DNA of 64,000 nucleotides from Ostrinia nubilalis (GCF_963855985.1 NC_087112.1:1614501-1678500); one strand, 5' to 3'. Positions 44,791-56,963 are shown, numbered from the stretch's first letter. Numbers and translations are program-made. The notes: generated from the letters alone by a model not told the origin.

Positions 44791-46329
44791 CATTTTCATA
44801 TTAATTTTAAAACTATCTCTGATTCTCGGGTGACAATAAAAAAAAACAGCCGACAATAATACACAATGTGACAGTAACAGATATGGAAAGATTTTCCTTA
44901 AGCACATGGGTAATAAGTTCATCATAAAGCCCTTTTATTCGAGATCAATGGGTATTGATCTCACCTAAATCTCCATGGAAATAAGAAACTATGATTGCAC
45001 AATAGACCTAAAGTACAGTCGACCTCGCGCGACAAAAACTCTTGATCAATCGACCTTAAGGTGGCTTTTTTAAGGTATCATCTGCGATGGCCGTTTTTTG
45101 TGGTAGGTTCTGGGGGGTCAGATCTTTGTGGAGTAGGGCAGGGAGGCCGTGACTTTTAACTAATTATAAAACTCAAGAATTAATCCAAATAATTCTTTAT
45201 TATTTACATTTTTTGTCATTTCAACCAGAGGACGTTCATTGTCTAACAAAGGCCTCCCCTAAAGATATCTACAGGTCCTGTGTTGTTCTTGATTTCTCTA
45301 TTTAAGGAACACGACTATCTCTGATTTACCAGAGGCAAATCGACAATTCGGGTTGGGTTGGAGAGGCTGCCAATACATTTAATGTCGGAAATTGGTTATG
45401 AAATTGACACCAAACCAAACTTACTGTGCTATATATTAAGTAAACCTTTCTTTGATTGAAAATTAAAATATTGTTTCAAGTGAGTTTTTTAAGTGAAAAC
45501 TCACATCTTGACAAATGGTAGTCCAAGCAAGTCGAATATACCGATAGATAACCTTTAAAAATGATTATATGATAGTGGCAGAAAAAACATTGCAATCATG
45601 CTCTTTGGCACACTTGCAACTGGCTGATGCTGATATGATGTTAAAAAGGTACTCGTGTGAATAATAAAAAACAAGTGACAGCTCGCTTAATACGAGAGAA
45701 TTTAATAAACAAATGACTATCGGCTAGTTATCCAAACAAAAAGTTACTCAATAGATAAGGTAACTTAACTCAATTTCGGCTCATCACAGCCTAATTTCGG
45801 CATATCAAGGTTAGGCCAAGTGCAGATTAGTAGGAAGGTCAGGACAGCGTCAACAACTTTTTTGCTGCACCATTTAGTTCTGTCATTGGAGTGGTTTGTT
45901 TAATTTCTGTAATCGATTTTGTTGATTGTTCGATGAATGCCAACAATTTAATACAGCAACGCTTCAACGAAAATTCAATGATGTTTTTTATACTTGCATC
46001 AAAAGTAGCGGTATCGTTTTAATTCTAACAAACACGTTACGGAAGCACAACTGTACATGACTGCTTATGTGTAAAAATGTTTCTGTAAATATTTATGTAG
46101 AGGCATCGCTACAATTTTACACAAAATTTTGCACGTTTTTTGACTTATGCATTACTCGTCCCACTGCATGCGTATTTCGATCTACTAACCACAAAATGGG
46201 GCAAGATACCGACTTACCAATAGATGATAGGCAATGACCAGTACAAAAAACAAATGACCACCGAACAAAACAATTCAATTTGAAACAGCCATCTATGCCC
46301 ACAAAAACTCTCTCCCTAACATCCTTTCC
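44791..46329. other. No gene seen; small LINE piece at 45,217-45,260
   Basis: 45,217-45,260 (tttcaaccagaggacgttca, caaaggcctcccct) is another minus-strand LINE tail fragment. The remainder is AT-rich. The minus-strand frame 46,117-46,302 has no support. Confidence 0.5.
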
Positions 46330-46395
46330 TAAGGGAAATCCATTTTACTCGCTCCCATTTCCCATACCCACAATGGCGTGGACGCAGACGTCAAA
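46330..46395 (+). promoter_or_regulatory. Candidate promoter / 5' untranslated region
   Basis: GC content rises sharply from about 46,370. An upstream ATG at 46,373 has an 11-codon frame that ends inside the following exon. gacgtcaaaATGG gives a near-ideal insect start context for 46,396. A full CRE (TGACGTCA, 46,406-46,413) and an ETS site (CCGGAAGT, 46,414-46,421) lie just inside the exon, a combination typical of housekeeping-type promoters. Confidence 0.45.
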
Positions 46396-46487
46396 ATGGC
46401 TGCGCTGACGTCACCGGAAGTTCTCCGTTCGAATTTGGAACGGTCGAGCGAGCAATGGCGGCGCATCCGGCGCGCGAAGACGTTACA
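46396..46487 (+). CDS. Candidate first coding exon of an unidentified host gene
   Basis: ATG at 46,396 in the context caaaATGG opens 30 codons plus two bases and runs directly into the splice donor gtgagt at 46,488. The peptide starts MAALTSPEVLRSNLER and ends RRIRRAKTL; it is basic and helix-friendly, without a signal peptide. A second ATG at 46,455 in another frame would give an 11-residue start (MAAHPAREDVT) into the same donor, but the first has the better context and length. The exon sits in a short CpG-rich island with CRE and ETS sites, unlike all surrounding DNA. The next exon was not found in the following 17.5 kb, so it lies farther on or was not recognisable. The family is not identified. 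Confidence 0.5.
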
Positions 46488-46493
46488 GTGAGT

Positions 46494-47480
46494 GCGCGGG
46501 CGACGGTTCGGTTTATTGATCGATTATTGTTTTATCTTTGATATAATCGATTGCGATTGATGTGTATAACGATCGCGGTTGTAAAGAATTGTAGATCCTT
46601 AAGTTGTGAGGCAGAATATTCCAATTAATTTTAAATAATACCTATTCTAATTTATTATTCTTGTTAGTACCTACGTAGGTATTTAGGTATTACCATAGGG
46701 ATAAGATGACTCTAAAATTGTCACACCATGACTCATCATTCATGTAGGATCACATAATTTACATGCCTGTTATGTTCCCACATACACACTGAACAATTTC
46801 AATAAAACAGCGTAGAATATTGAAATGTCTTTCTCATTTTTCTTACACTTTCTTTTTAAACTTAAAACTATACAAGGTGGAAACGATAAGTGATCTCACT
46901 CGATTATTTCTAAACTATACAAGATATCGAAAAACTACTCACTGATCCTGAAAGTGCTTCACGAGCTCCATCAAACGGTATTATTAGATTATAGAATAAA
47001 CTGGATCTATCCGTAAATTCAATGTTTTCAGCTTAGGATAAAGGATACTTACTCGTAGTCTGCTCATTATTCTAGCGATTGGTCTCTTGGTCTCACGTTC
47101 GATGCTTAAGTGGGACACATCTCTGTATCACTTCTTCAGTTTAGTATTTACCAAACCGGAAAAATATGAAATTGAATGAATCGAAATGATATATCTATAT
47201 CAAAATACAAAACCGGGGCAGTCAAAAGCAGCATCCGTGTTTCGTGTGAAGATTAAAACAGATACAATATAAATCGCCGTCGGTAATGGGCGGAATGGTA
47301 AACGAACCGCTAATTGTGCGGTTAGCGTAGTGATGCGCTAGCGGTGTTGTCGATAAAAATATAACATAGATACTTTTTATAGTGGAAACTTTTACACCAT
47401 GCGCGTACGAATAGTTTTAGACTAAAAGGCCGGAGCACACGTATTAACAACACTGAGACAGCACTGAGACTTGGGTTTTT
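46494..47480. other. No gene seen
   Basis: AT-rich; intron if the preceding exon is real. Nothing was recognised. Confidence 0.45.
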
Positions 47481-47484
47481 ATGG

Positions 47485-47556
47485 CGGTCAAGCTGTAGAT
47501 CCTGGCTACACAGGAGTTGCAGTGGTGGGAACGAGAGGTGGGAATAGTCCCGTAAT
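47485..47556 (+). repeat. Dispersed retroelement fragment (5500 family)
   Basis: tggcggtcaagctgtagatc, ctacacaggagttgcagtgg, gagaggtgggaatagtcccg. It is the clearest copy of the repeat also found at 5500 (inverted) and 41,912. Confidence 0.75.
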
Positions 47557-48162
47557 GTATCGATCATTTATTTACAAGCATACACCTTCATAACATCATC
47601 GACGTTTTTATCGACAAACAACTCATCACTAATCAATTGAAGCCACAGTCGGCACTAGAAAACACAATATTGGACTTCCATTCCGTCGATAATTCCTTAA
47701 TCATTTCATTCGCTCAAAAACAAAAGCAACAGCCAGCTTATTATAGGAGATAGAGCCGGATCTTTATTTGCTTATGCTACCGAGTTAGTAAACTATAGTT
47801 GTTATGGATAGATTGGTCAGCGTTATTGATAACTTGTTTTTTTTACTGTCATTGAGTTTATTTTTTTTAAATTTTCTTAAATGTTTGCACAAAACATTTT
47901 AGTAATTTGAAGGAGCGTCATATCGCTCTTGCCTTAGTAAAAGTCCTAGTGATCAGGAAATATAATTAATGTTACTAAATTTAATGTTAAATACACACGT
48001 TGAACATTGGTTTTAAATGACATTTTCATAATAAATGACAATTTAAACAAGTTTTCAATGGGTGTTCAAGTTTATGTGATAAGCCCCTATTGTTGCTATG
48101 AAAACAATAATTGCGAAAAAGTGACGTCATAAGATAGGTTCCTTTTACTACAAAGAATCTAA
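47557..48162. other. No gene seen
   Basis: AT-rich. 48,010-48,065 (gacattttcataataaatga) is a diverged relative of 9740-9805. Confidence 0.45.
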
Positions 48163-48308
48163 CGCCCGTATTCACAAACATTACTATGAGGTCTCACAGT
48201 GCGCGTGGGCGCACAGGGTGACACACGAACCAATCACAGAGCCCAATTCAACGCTGTGCGTTCGATTTGCTGCTTCACTTAAGCAAGCATCGTTTGTGAA
48301 TACGGGCG
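48163..48308. mobile_element. MITE with TAA duplication (CGCCCGTATTCAC family)
   Basis: TAA at 48,160-48,162 and 48,309-48,311. Perfect 17-base ends CGCCCGTATTCACAAAC and its inverse. The interior matches 35,029-35,166 (ggtctcacagtgcgcgtgg, aacgctgtgcgttcgatttg). This is the best-preserved copy in the window. Confidence 0.9.
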
Positions 48309-48311
48309 TAA

Positions 48312-49865
48312 GAAGCTTTGTGATAAAAAGTATGCCGATTGATTGATAGTGATAAATATCAAAATAATGTGTGTACAATGACGTCATCATGTGTTAGTAT
48401 CTGACATCATCCAGTAACAAGAGCCTATCACAGGATGGAAGAAAAGACTAATACTAACCACAGCCTAGTTACCAATAGCAAATAATAAGTATAGTTTCTA
48501 AGGGTCTCGCACGGAAGCGGTTGTGGTCTCACCTGCTAGGGTAATGGACGAGAATTGGCTGATTGACCGCATTTTGGATGGGATTGACATTGTGGATTGA
48601 CTAATGACCATTGACTACTGGTCAGTTTTGATTTGGTTAATTTGTTTTATGGCAAAAGATTATTGTAGAGCTTGCCAGAACTTTCAATATTTCTTGCTTT
48701 ACCTCTATCTATCTTACGTAAACATTGTATAAAATAAATGTCAAATAATTAAATCTATTCTAAAAACAACTAGGTACTCGCACGTCATTCTAATATGTTA
48801 TTAGATCTGACCTACAATAAATTATTGGTCATTGAAATGAAAAGTTTTATCCAAAAAACAGCATGTTACATAACTATACACACATCGATTCTTAAAGCGA
48901 TTTGCTCCCAATAATACCAAACTTCAAATAAATTTCATAATGTTCTACTCTGCTATTTTAGGTAGTAAAATAAACCAAACTAGAATACAGTTACAACCGA
49001 CGCCGTTAGGTTTATGGTCTTACCTCAGGATGCGAAATTATTAGGAAAGTTGATCTTCAAAGATAAAGGTGTGTCTACAATGGTCATGATTAAATTCTGT
49101 CACCAATTTTATATAATTATGTAAAGTTAATTATTAAAATTTTGATAATTGACCCCAAACAGATTATGAACTCTTGAGATTTTTTTGCTTTGCTGACTGA
49201 ATTAATTTAACAGCTGATCAAACGGTATTATTTAATTATGGTCAGCTAAGTTAGATTTCGTCAGCGAAAAACCCTTTAATAATAAGCTAAAGCTGTTGTC
49301 AATGAAAAAAAAAAAGAGTGTGAAGAGATAATTTTTGTGTATTTTTTTTTCTCTGTTCACCATACAGGTTCGATAGACATAGTTTTCTTATATCAAAACC
49401 ATGAGAATACCATGTCAATTTAGCAGACCAAACCGCGAGCAAAAGTCACTTATTGGTTCAAACACCGCAAAACGTATATACTTTCCATATTAAAACTACT
49501 AGCCTTTACAATGGAAAGTTGCCTATATTTGCGGAGCTAGGCAGTAATCTAGACAAAATGTAGACTGCGGCGCAGACCTAGCCTCGGGCGGGTACTGACA
49601 TCTTCTTTTGTTATGCCTTGATGGTATACGCGGTCAATCTAGACCAATTGACTTGATAAAATACAAACTGGATCGGCATAGTGAGGGAGAATAGAAATTG
49701 GTTCTAAATAAAGCAGTTGATGATTTAGTATTTGGTAATTGTTTTTTGGTAGAGACAATTTTATTGATGTTGTTACTACATTTAAACTTCAAGTCTCAAA
49801 CTAAAAAAAAGATTGCGATAGGTGGGAATTGAACATAATGATAATGCTCAATTTTATTTTATTAG
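48312..49865. other. No gene seen
   Basis: AT-rich, nothing recognised. Confidence 0.5.
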
Positions 49866-50110
49866 TGCACTGACGGCAACGGGACCGTCGATGACGACGT
49901 GATGCCGTCAATTTTGTACTGACGGCGCATCATCACGTTAAGACTAGGCGCAGACCATCGATTTTTAGTTGGCCGATAGTTGTGCCCGATTTTAAATTGT
50001 ATGAAGAATCGGCCAAATCAAATCGGTGTAATGTGCGCACTTCCATACATGCCCATACTGATCAACTGCCCGACTAAACTATCGGCCGACGAAAAATCGA
50101 TGGTCTGCGC
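49866..50110. repeat. Palindromic MITE and adjacent inverted segment
   Basis: 49,947-50,110 has ends ggcgcagaccatcgattttt and, inverted, gcgcagaccatcgatttttc; ggccgatagtt also pairs further in. Flanks taagacta and gaaggcta agree at 6 of 8, so a hAT-like 8-bp duplication is possible. Directly upstream, 49,866-49,940 contains cgtgatgccgtca facing tgacggcgcatcatcacg, a separate inverted pair. Confidence 0.7.
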
Positions 50111-51320
50111 GAAGGCTAAATATTGAAGATTTGTAACAGAAAAGTATAGTCAGATGTGGTTTCATCTGACAAACAAAAATGTGTCAAATTGTATAAATCA
50201 CGTCGCGCTCAAATCGCGTTATAGTCGCGCCGGCGCAGCGCCAGAGGCAATGAAAGCAGTATTATACCAATCGTAAATTAAATTCTATTAGGCAATTTCC
50301 GATTTCGTATCATTTGTAATATTCAATAGTCTTGCGTGAAACTACAAGTAATATTGTTATATAAAAATATCTTTTATACCTACTTCATAAATACAGAATA
50401 GGAAGAGTTTTTGTACACTGCTATTGAATTTATCTTTGTATGCAAAGGTGATCAATTTTGTGAAAGAAATAAGTAACTTATGTTAATTTTTATTTCACTT
50501 ACTTTTTGACTGTCAGTAGAATGCTGACGAAAAACCATTAACGGTTATACAGCAATTACATTTCTAAGTATTTCTAACTAAGGCTTTTTGTCATAGACAT
50601 AAAAAAAGTAGGAACAACACCTTCCTTTACTACAAAAAGACCGACCGACTTCCTTCACATTATTTAAACCTTATTCTTAACTGCATAAAGTTCAAAACAT
50701 TCCTTTTCTTCAACTTGTAAAGACACAAACTTTTTATCGCTAAAACAAGCCATTGTGAACTTAATCGTAATGAGAATAAGTGTTGCCACAGCTGCTTTTG
50801 TAAGTAGTTGAAAACAGCTGATCGTAAGGGCTGTGAGAAAGGCAGGACCTTCACGTAACGGCCAGGGACACCTGTCTCGACCCGGGTGTTGACCGATGTT
50901 AGGCGTTTAGCTGACCCCTTGGAAGTTCACTGTCTTTGACTAAAGTAAGAATGATAATTACAAAGTATTAGATCATTATTCTAACCCTAATACAGGCATT
51001 GAGGTAACATGCTGGACTAACTGGAGCTAGGGGTTAACGGGACTATTAGGAAAGCCTCTAAAAAAAAGCCCGACATTGATGACTGATTTTCTTAGGCTGC
51101 TCTAATTTTCGGCACTGGCCCACATATTTTCTGGAAATGATCATTATAATTTTGTCCTATACTTCGGAGGATACGTTCATTAAATCATTGATCCAGTTGA
51201 CTGGTCAGATGCCCACAAAAACAGACATTAGTGTGGTCTTGTGACCCCAACTGTTATAGTCCATACGCACTGCTTTAGCTACCTTTCAGGACTAAGTACT
51301 CTAACATTCTCTGGCTAGGT
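50111..51320. other. No gene seen
   Basis: AT-rich; a small GC-richer patch at 50,850-50,900 (aacggccagggacacctgtc). Nothing recognised. Confidence 0.45.
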
Positions 51321-51510
51321 TCATCATCATCATCCTGATTTCAGCCATAGGACGTCCACTGCTGAACATAGGCCTCCCCCAATGATATCCACAATGGCCG
51401 GTTGGTGGCGGCCTGCATCCAGCGCCTTCCTACTACCTTTATGAGGTTTTAATCAATCTGTAGGTCCTGGATATACAGGAGTTGTAGTGGTGAGACAGAG
51501 ATGTTGGATA
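51321..51510 (-). repeat. LINE 3' end plus adjoining retroelement piece
   Basis: catcatcatcctgatttcag, ggacgtccactgctgaacat, ggcctcccccaatgatatcc, ggtggcggcctgcatccagc. From 51,458 a diverged 5500-type fragment follows (taggtcctggatatacagga). Confidence 0.78.
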
Positions 51511-51583
51511 TTATTAATACCGAATTGCTTTAGACTCCTCATGCTGTTGGAAATGTTTTGTTCGTCAACTCTTTAGTGTGGTA

Positions 51584-51816
51584 CTAGCTTTCCGCCCGCG
51601 GCTTCGCCTGCGTGGAATTTTGTCTGTCACAGAATTTTTTTCATCGCGCGCCACCCTGTTTTAAAAACCGGGATAAAAACTATCCTATGTCCTTTCCCGG
51701 GACTTAAACTATCTCCCTGCCAAATTTCATCAAAATCGGTTCAGTGGTTTAGGCGTGAAAGCGAGACAGACAGACAGAATTACTTTCGCATATTTTATAA
51801 TATTTATTAGTATAGA
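51584..51816 (-). mobile_element. Non-autonomous Helitron (233 bp)
   Basis: The minus strand begins TCTATACTAATAAATATT at 51,816, has the gtctgtctgtctcgc tract and ends ccgcgggcggaaagCTAG at 51,584. Both ends are present, between A and T. Confidence 0.88.
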
Positions 51817-52408
51817 GAGAGTATAGATTTGCAAATGTGCATGAGTTGGCAAAGAAAGGCTTAATAAGATCATACTTAAGTCAAGAATGAGCATACTCAA
51901 GCTTAAAAATTCATTTTAAAACCGGCTGTAAGTCTTAAAGATTATTTTACTCCTTTAATTATTCCCAATTCGTTTTCCCGCCAATTCGCCAGCCGTTGCA
52001 ACCTTGTCATTAAGTTTTTTCTCCTTCCGTATCATTGTCAACGGCGGAAATTATACTATCCCATTAATTGTATGGAATATTTGAATGAGACTGGTGGCAT
52101 GTGCCGGCTTTTTTTGGTGATAAACTGCTGGTCTATTCAAATAAGGGGGTTTGGAAGGCGTTATAAAATTAAATATACTTACAACGAAAATTATTTGGAG
52201 ACTATGTATGGACAATAGCAATAACATTAATTGTCTTAAGTAGAGTCTGGCTTCATAGGAGTAGTAGGAGCCATGAATTGGGATTGTGTATTCAATATTT
52301 TGATTATCTCAAATCTTTCCTTGTTAGGTATTAAACAACTAGCAGTGGGCTGAGTGTGAGTTTACATCAAACGCGCTCACTAGTAACTTTTTATGATTCA
52401 AATTCAAA
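51817..52408. other. No gene seen
   Basis: AT-rich, nothing recognised. Confidence 0.45.
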
Positions 52409-52608
52409 TCTATAAAAGCCAAAGGTCTCTGATTGACTGACTCACTAACTCATGACGAAATCTCAGAATCTACAAGTGCTAGGAGGCTCAAATTTTGGAT
52501 GGGGTTCTTTTTAGAACTTAGGTGCTCACTAAGACGGGATTTTGCAAAATTTAACCTTTAGGGGGGTAAAACGGGATCCACGCGTACGAAGTCGTGGGCA
52601 GCCGCTAG
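52409..52608 (+). mobile_element. Non-autonomous Helitron (200 bp)
   Basis: Starts TCTATAAAAGCCAAAGG after A and ends gtcgtgggcagccgCTAG before T. The same family, in inverse orientation, is at 25,556 and 6998; here the terminal hairpin is partly mutated. Confidence 0.85.
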
Positions 52609-53107
52609 TTTTTTATAAGTATGTAGGCCCTTTTGCTTGCTATAAATCTTAAAATATCACATATGGTGGGTATAATCCTACGTGGCTTTATGAACACATC
52701 TTAATCATGTCACACACACGTGTACCAAATTGTGTGACGAATGTAATTCCACGTCACACGACATATTGGCCCATTCATGTGACATTCGGATGGATGATCG
52801 CATCATTAACTTTTGATGACTTCCTCAATTTCATTCAATACTTTTTGATAGCTTCTGCCAATTTTTATTTGATACACAATTGCTAATGTTTTTTGCTTTT
52901 GTTATTATTTTCATTGAAAAATTTAATTTTTTCAAACGCTGAAAAAATACTTTAATCTAATAGTAGTCAAAAAGTCTGGCAGCTAATAAAAAAACAATGA
53001 TCACTTTAATGCACAGCTGATTTTGACGTAACTATAAAAAATATACTTTTTGGTTTACTTGTCACTGGCTGAATGCAAACCGCACGATTGTCATTATAAA
53101 ATTATAA
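52609..53107. other. No gene seen
   Basis: AT-rich, nothing recognised. Confidence 0.45.
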
Positions 53108-53306
53108 AATATATATAAAAGAAAGTCGTGTTAGTTACTCCACTTATAACTCAAGAACGGCTGAACCGATTTAGCTGAAAATTGTCAGGGAGGTAGTTTA
53201 GAGCCAGGAGAAGGACATAGGATACTTTTTATCCCGTTCGAAATAAAAAAAAAAGTCTGCTTATTTATTGCCATTAAGGCGGAACTAAGTTCGCCGGGTC
53301 AGCTAG
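53108..53306 (+). mobile_element. Helitron, 5' end imperfect
   Basis: Ends gcggaactaagttcgccg then ggtcagCTAG (53,303-53,306), the same terminus as 30,684-30,862. The interior has cggctgaaccgatttagctg and ggagaaggacataggatac. The expected 5' TC is not evident at the tataaaatatatataaaag start. Confidence 0.75.
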
Positions 53307-54105
53307 TAAAAAATAAAATACAAAACAATAAAAAATCCAAGTCAAAAGTCAAGCGCAGGTCAGCGCGTGCCGTTCACCCCCGTGACATTATAAGTTGCGA
53401 AAAAAATCACTAGACCACGTGGTCACACACCTGTGCGTATACGCAGACGAACTAGCAGGTTTTTGTCCTATTTTGAACCTTATGCGGTTTGTGTTAGGTC
53501 TTTAAATTAATGAATTTGAAGATGGATATTTTTTAATTTATTAGGTGCGAAAGAAAGAGTTAGATTATGCTTTTGGCGCCAATATCAGGGTTGTCTGTGC
53601 TCGTGAAATAGTGTAAGCTATTTTGAACTTAATTTGACATGTTTAATAAATCAAATCAAATAAACGATTCAATGATTTCAGATAGAGATTTTTCAAGGAA
53701 ATAGAAAAGTTTTTTTTTAATTTTAAAATATTTTTGTAGAATCAATCTTAAGAAATTACTCAAAGAACATAATCATAATTTATAAATAGTAACTTGTGAA
53801 ACTTTGAACTTTTTTTTGCAGTACTTAAATAAATATAAGATATTTTGTCTTTTTAAAAATATTACAATAAATACAGGGTGTCTTAAAAATCTAACGACTA
53901 GTCACTAGTAATAGGAAGTGGTCATTGAAGGAATACTCGTTAAGTCACCGCCACCCTCGCAGGGCTGCCACATTTGCATTTCAAATGTTTACAACAGGTG
54001 GTGTATTTATGTGGGAATACCAATTTACATGTTGGCTGTGTGAATTTGTTGAATTGTTTGAGTTGGACGAGCACTTGTATTGTTAGCTATTATTCATATT
54101 AAGGA
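53307..54105. other. No gene seen; one mariner-type end at 53,876
   Basis: tacagggtgtcttaaaaatc at 53,874-53,893 looks like a mariner-type terminal repeat without a recognised partner. The rest is AT-rich. Confidence 0.45.
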
Positions 54106-54335
54106 TAGCTGTGCCCACGAGTTCGTACGCGTGAAAACCCGTTTTTGCAACATTTTTCATTGTTGCTCTGCGTCTATTACTTGTAGCTTGATGGTATAGC
54201 CTATAGCCTTCCTCGATAAATGGGCTTTCCAATACAAGAATAATTTTTCAAATCGGACCAGTAGTTTCTGAGATTAGCGCGTTCAAGTAAACAAACAAAC
54301 AAGCAAACTCTTCAGCTTTATAATATTAGTATAGA
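54106..54335 (-). mobile_element. Decayed Helitron
   Basis: The minus strand starts TCTATACTAATATTATAAAG at 54,335 and ends near gtgggcacagctat at 54,106, where the hairpin and CTAG have mutated (cgagttcgtacgcgtg remains). Confidence 0.72.
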
Positions 54336-54829
54336 CATAGTAATACAAAAATATTAACTCTAGTATCTTTTCTGATGGCTGAAGAGGGCTTCTTCGGCCG
54401 AATAATCAAAATTCATTATATTAATTTATTTACGACTAACACCAGGTCTCACGGATTTGAATCTTTTATGGGACTCTTATTTTGCTCTCAGCAAAAGCCG
54501 AAGTCTGAAACGTTTTATGTTTATTTAAATCCATTGTTTATGACACTAATTGTGTAAAAATATTATAATAAGTTAGGAAACCCAGCGACAATGTGTAAAA
54601 ATGAAACAAAAAATAAAATATTAAAATTATCCAGACATTTTCAAATCTCGTTATGTTACAAACTAAATGTTTACCTATAATATAAAACATTTAAAAGAAA
54701 AATAATATACAAAAAAGCAGCAGTAAATTAATAAACAAAAGATAACACACTATTAATTTATTTAATTATTTTCTTTAAAAAACAAATGAGACTAAAATAA
54801 AATAATAGAGCATCATAGACAAGCAACCG
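54336..54829. other. No gene seen
   Basis: AT-rich. The open frame 54,375-54,557 shows no recognisable motif. Confidence 0.45.
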
Positions 54830-54893
54830 CCACCCCTGTCAGTTTTGGCGCGAACGGCGCGTGCGCCGGTCCGTTACGTCAGCAGGTGCAGGG
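54830..54893 (+). promoter_or_regulatory. Candidate CpG-rich promoter / first exon edge
   Basis: A short GC-rich island contains an E2F-type site TTTTGGCGCGAA (54,843-54,854), gcgcgtgcgccgg and a CRE-like TTACGTCA (54,874-54,881). It ends gcagggg|gtgagt-like at 54,893/54,894 (gtgagtaac). No ATG lies within it. It is suggestive of a TATA-less promoter with a non-coding exon; no transcript evidence is available. Confidence 0.3.
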
Positions 54894-54895
54894 GT

Positions 54896-56961
54896 GAGTA
54901 ACCCGACAGGTTGCGAGTGATTAAAAATCTATGGGGTTTTTGTGGGGTGTGATTATCTAGGACTTTGTTGGGAGGTAAGAGGTAACTGCCGAAGGTGTGT
55001 TGAGATGTTCGATGTTTCTGGTTCATTTTTTTAAAATCTAGGATATAAGATAGGTACAAGTAAACCACATGTTAATAAGGAAGATTTTTCTAGACAGCTC
55101 TCGTCCAGTGATAGATAATGCTCTTAATTCACTTAATTAATAAATAAGAGTAGTACTCTAAAAATGGGTTATGGGCGAGTAGTGACTCGCCCCTAATTGC
55201 CAATTACTATAGGTTGACTGATAATATTATGAGATTATGATGTAGAGCTTTTTTAAACTCTCTAGCTAGACTACTCTCTTGAAGAAACAATTTATCAATA
55301 GTAAAATTTAATTCATCTTATCTTATCTTATTGTTTTGTTTGAATTTTATTAAGAATGATTATATAAAAGAAATATTTCTAATGAAATGTGGTTTTCATT
55401 GTAAAATCACTTTAAATAAACCCTATCAAGGAACCAAAACAAAAAGTATCAAAAAATAATAATAAAAAAAATTGCAGTATTTTTCTAAGAAGTCACAACT
55501 TAAACATTGATAAAATAACACCAAAACTCTAAAATTCTATTCATAAGTTTTGAAAGGTCAAAGTTACTTCATCAAGATAATCTTCGCCATCAAAGCCCGG
55601 TGTCTTCACCATTCCTTCAAATACAAAATGCATAGATAAGGGGTATCTTTAATCACACTCTACGTCGGTTGATCTATTAAGTACAGCATATCAAGCTAAA
55701 TACTATGAGATCTTATGTCATGGGGATAGAGGTTAATTTGGAATGAAAATGTAAAGCTTAATGTGCTACGTACAAAGAAAACGGTTTGATTGTCGGCAAC
55801 CTGTCAGGGGTTACCATTAAGTTTTTGTACACCTTATATTGTAGGGGGATGCCCATTTGTAAAATAATTGTGAGGTCATCTGTTAGATTAAATAGTACTA
55901 GGTGATAGTTGTGTCAAAAATTATATGAAATTCATTAATGTAATTTGACCGAACCTAAATCTTTCTATATTGTATGCCCTTGCGCCAGAACACAGCTGAT
56001 CTTCTATTACAAAACTTTATGACCTGACCTATGTAGTACCTGTGATTTCACAATAAACTCAATTTGAATTTAGTATGTTGTTCTTGAGATAGATTTTTAC
56101 ATTAAACATGTAGAGTCTGGCCAAGATAAAATGTAAGGGGGATGATAGAATTTGGAGTCAACAGCTAGATTGTAGTCATAGATCTTTTGATGGTACGAAC
56201 GATGGTAAATTAAAATGACGCACTTGTGGTAGGTATGATTTAATAAAAAAATATATTTTGACTAGCTATCAACTGTTTACCACATAGACCGTAAAATAAG
56301 CCCTTTATGAACGTAGCAATGATGTATTGAAAATTTTAGTGGTTGATTTTTGCAATTTTTACTTGTTTTGTGAAAATGACATGCTTAGTTATTTTGCCCT
56401 TCTTTACGAATAGATTAAGGTTCTATTCCAGAGAATGTGTATAAAATGTGCAGTCTCAATTTCTGTTTTAACTAACTTATATCTTACAGAGGTAAGATAT
56501 TAAAAATTGAAGGGGTCTTAATCCTACATCTCTTTAAAATTAGTAATAATGCTTGAATAACTTTAAAAATAAACAAAACGGGTCATTACAAGTCTCCTTT
56601 GTTAATCAGTTTAAAGTTTCCAAAAATTACGAAAGAGTTGCCAACAAAATAGGATGTTTCGTTCGTCATTACTAATAAGCCTCTTATCAATGGGACGGAG
56701 GTCTCTGCCCTCGAATAATTACTGATTGTAATACAATGGAACAAAAAACCTGACAATCCGACAATTAACTGTAGACACCGCGCAAAAAGTTGATTTCACA
56801 GTACCTATGGCATCTTTAATTGAACATTCTCTGATAATAATAATTCGCCGATGCTTAGTATCGTTGACTATATTTTAACTATGTTTTTTAATTCACCATG
56901 TATGATTTTTGACTGGTTCTAAAGATTCAATTTATACACTTGCGGCAAGTTTAAGGATATT
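54896..56961. other. No gene seen
   Basis: About 2 kb of AT-rich DNA with no recognised element or coding region. Confidence 0.5.
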
Positions 56962-56963
56962 AT

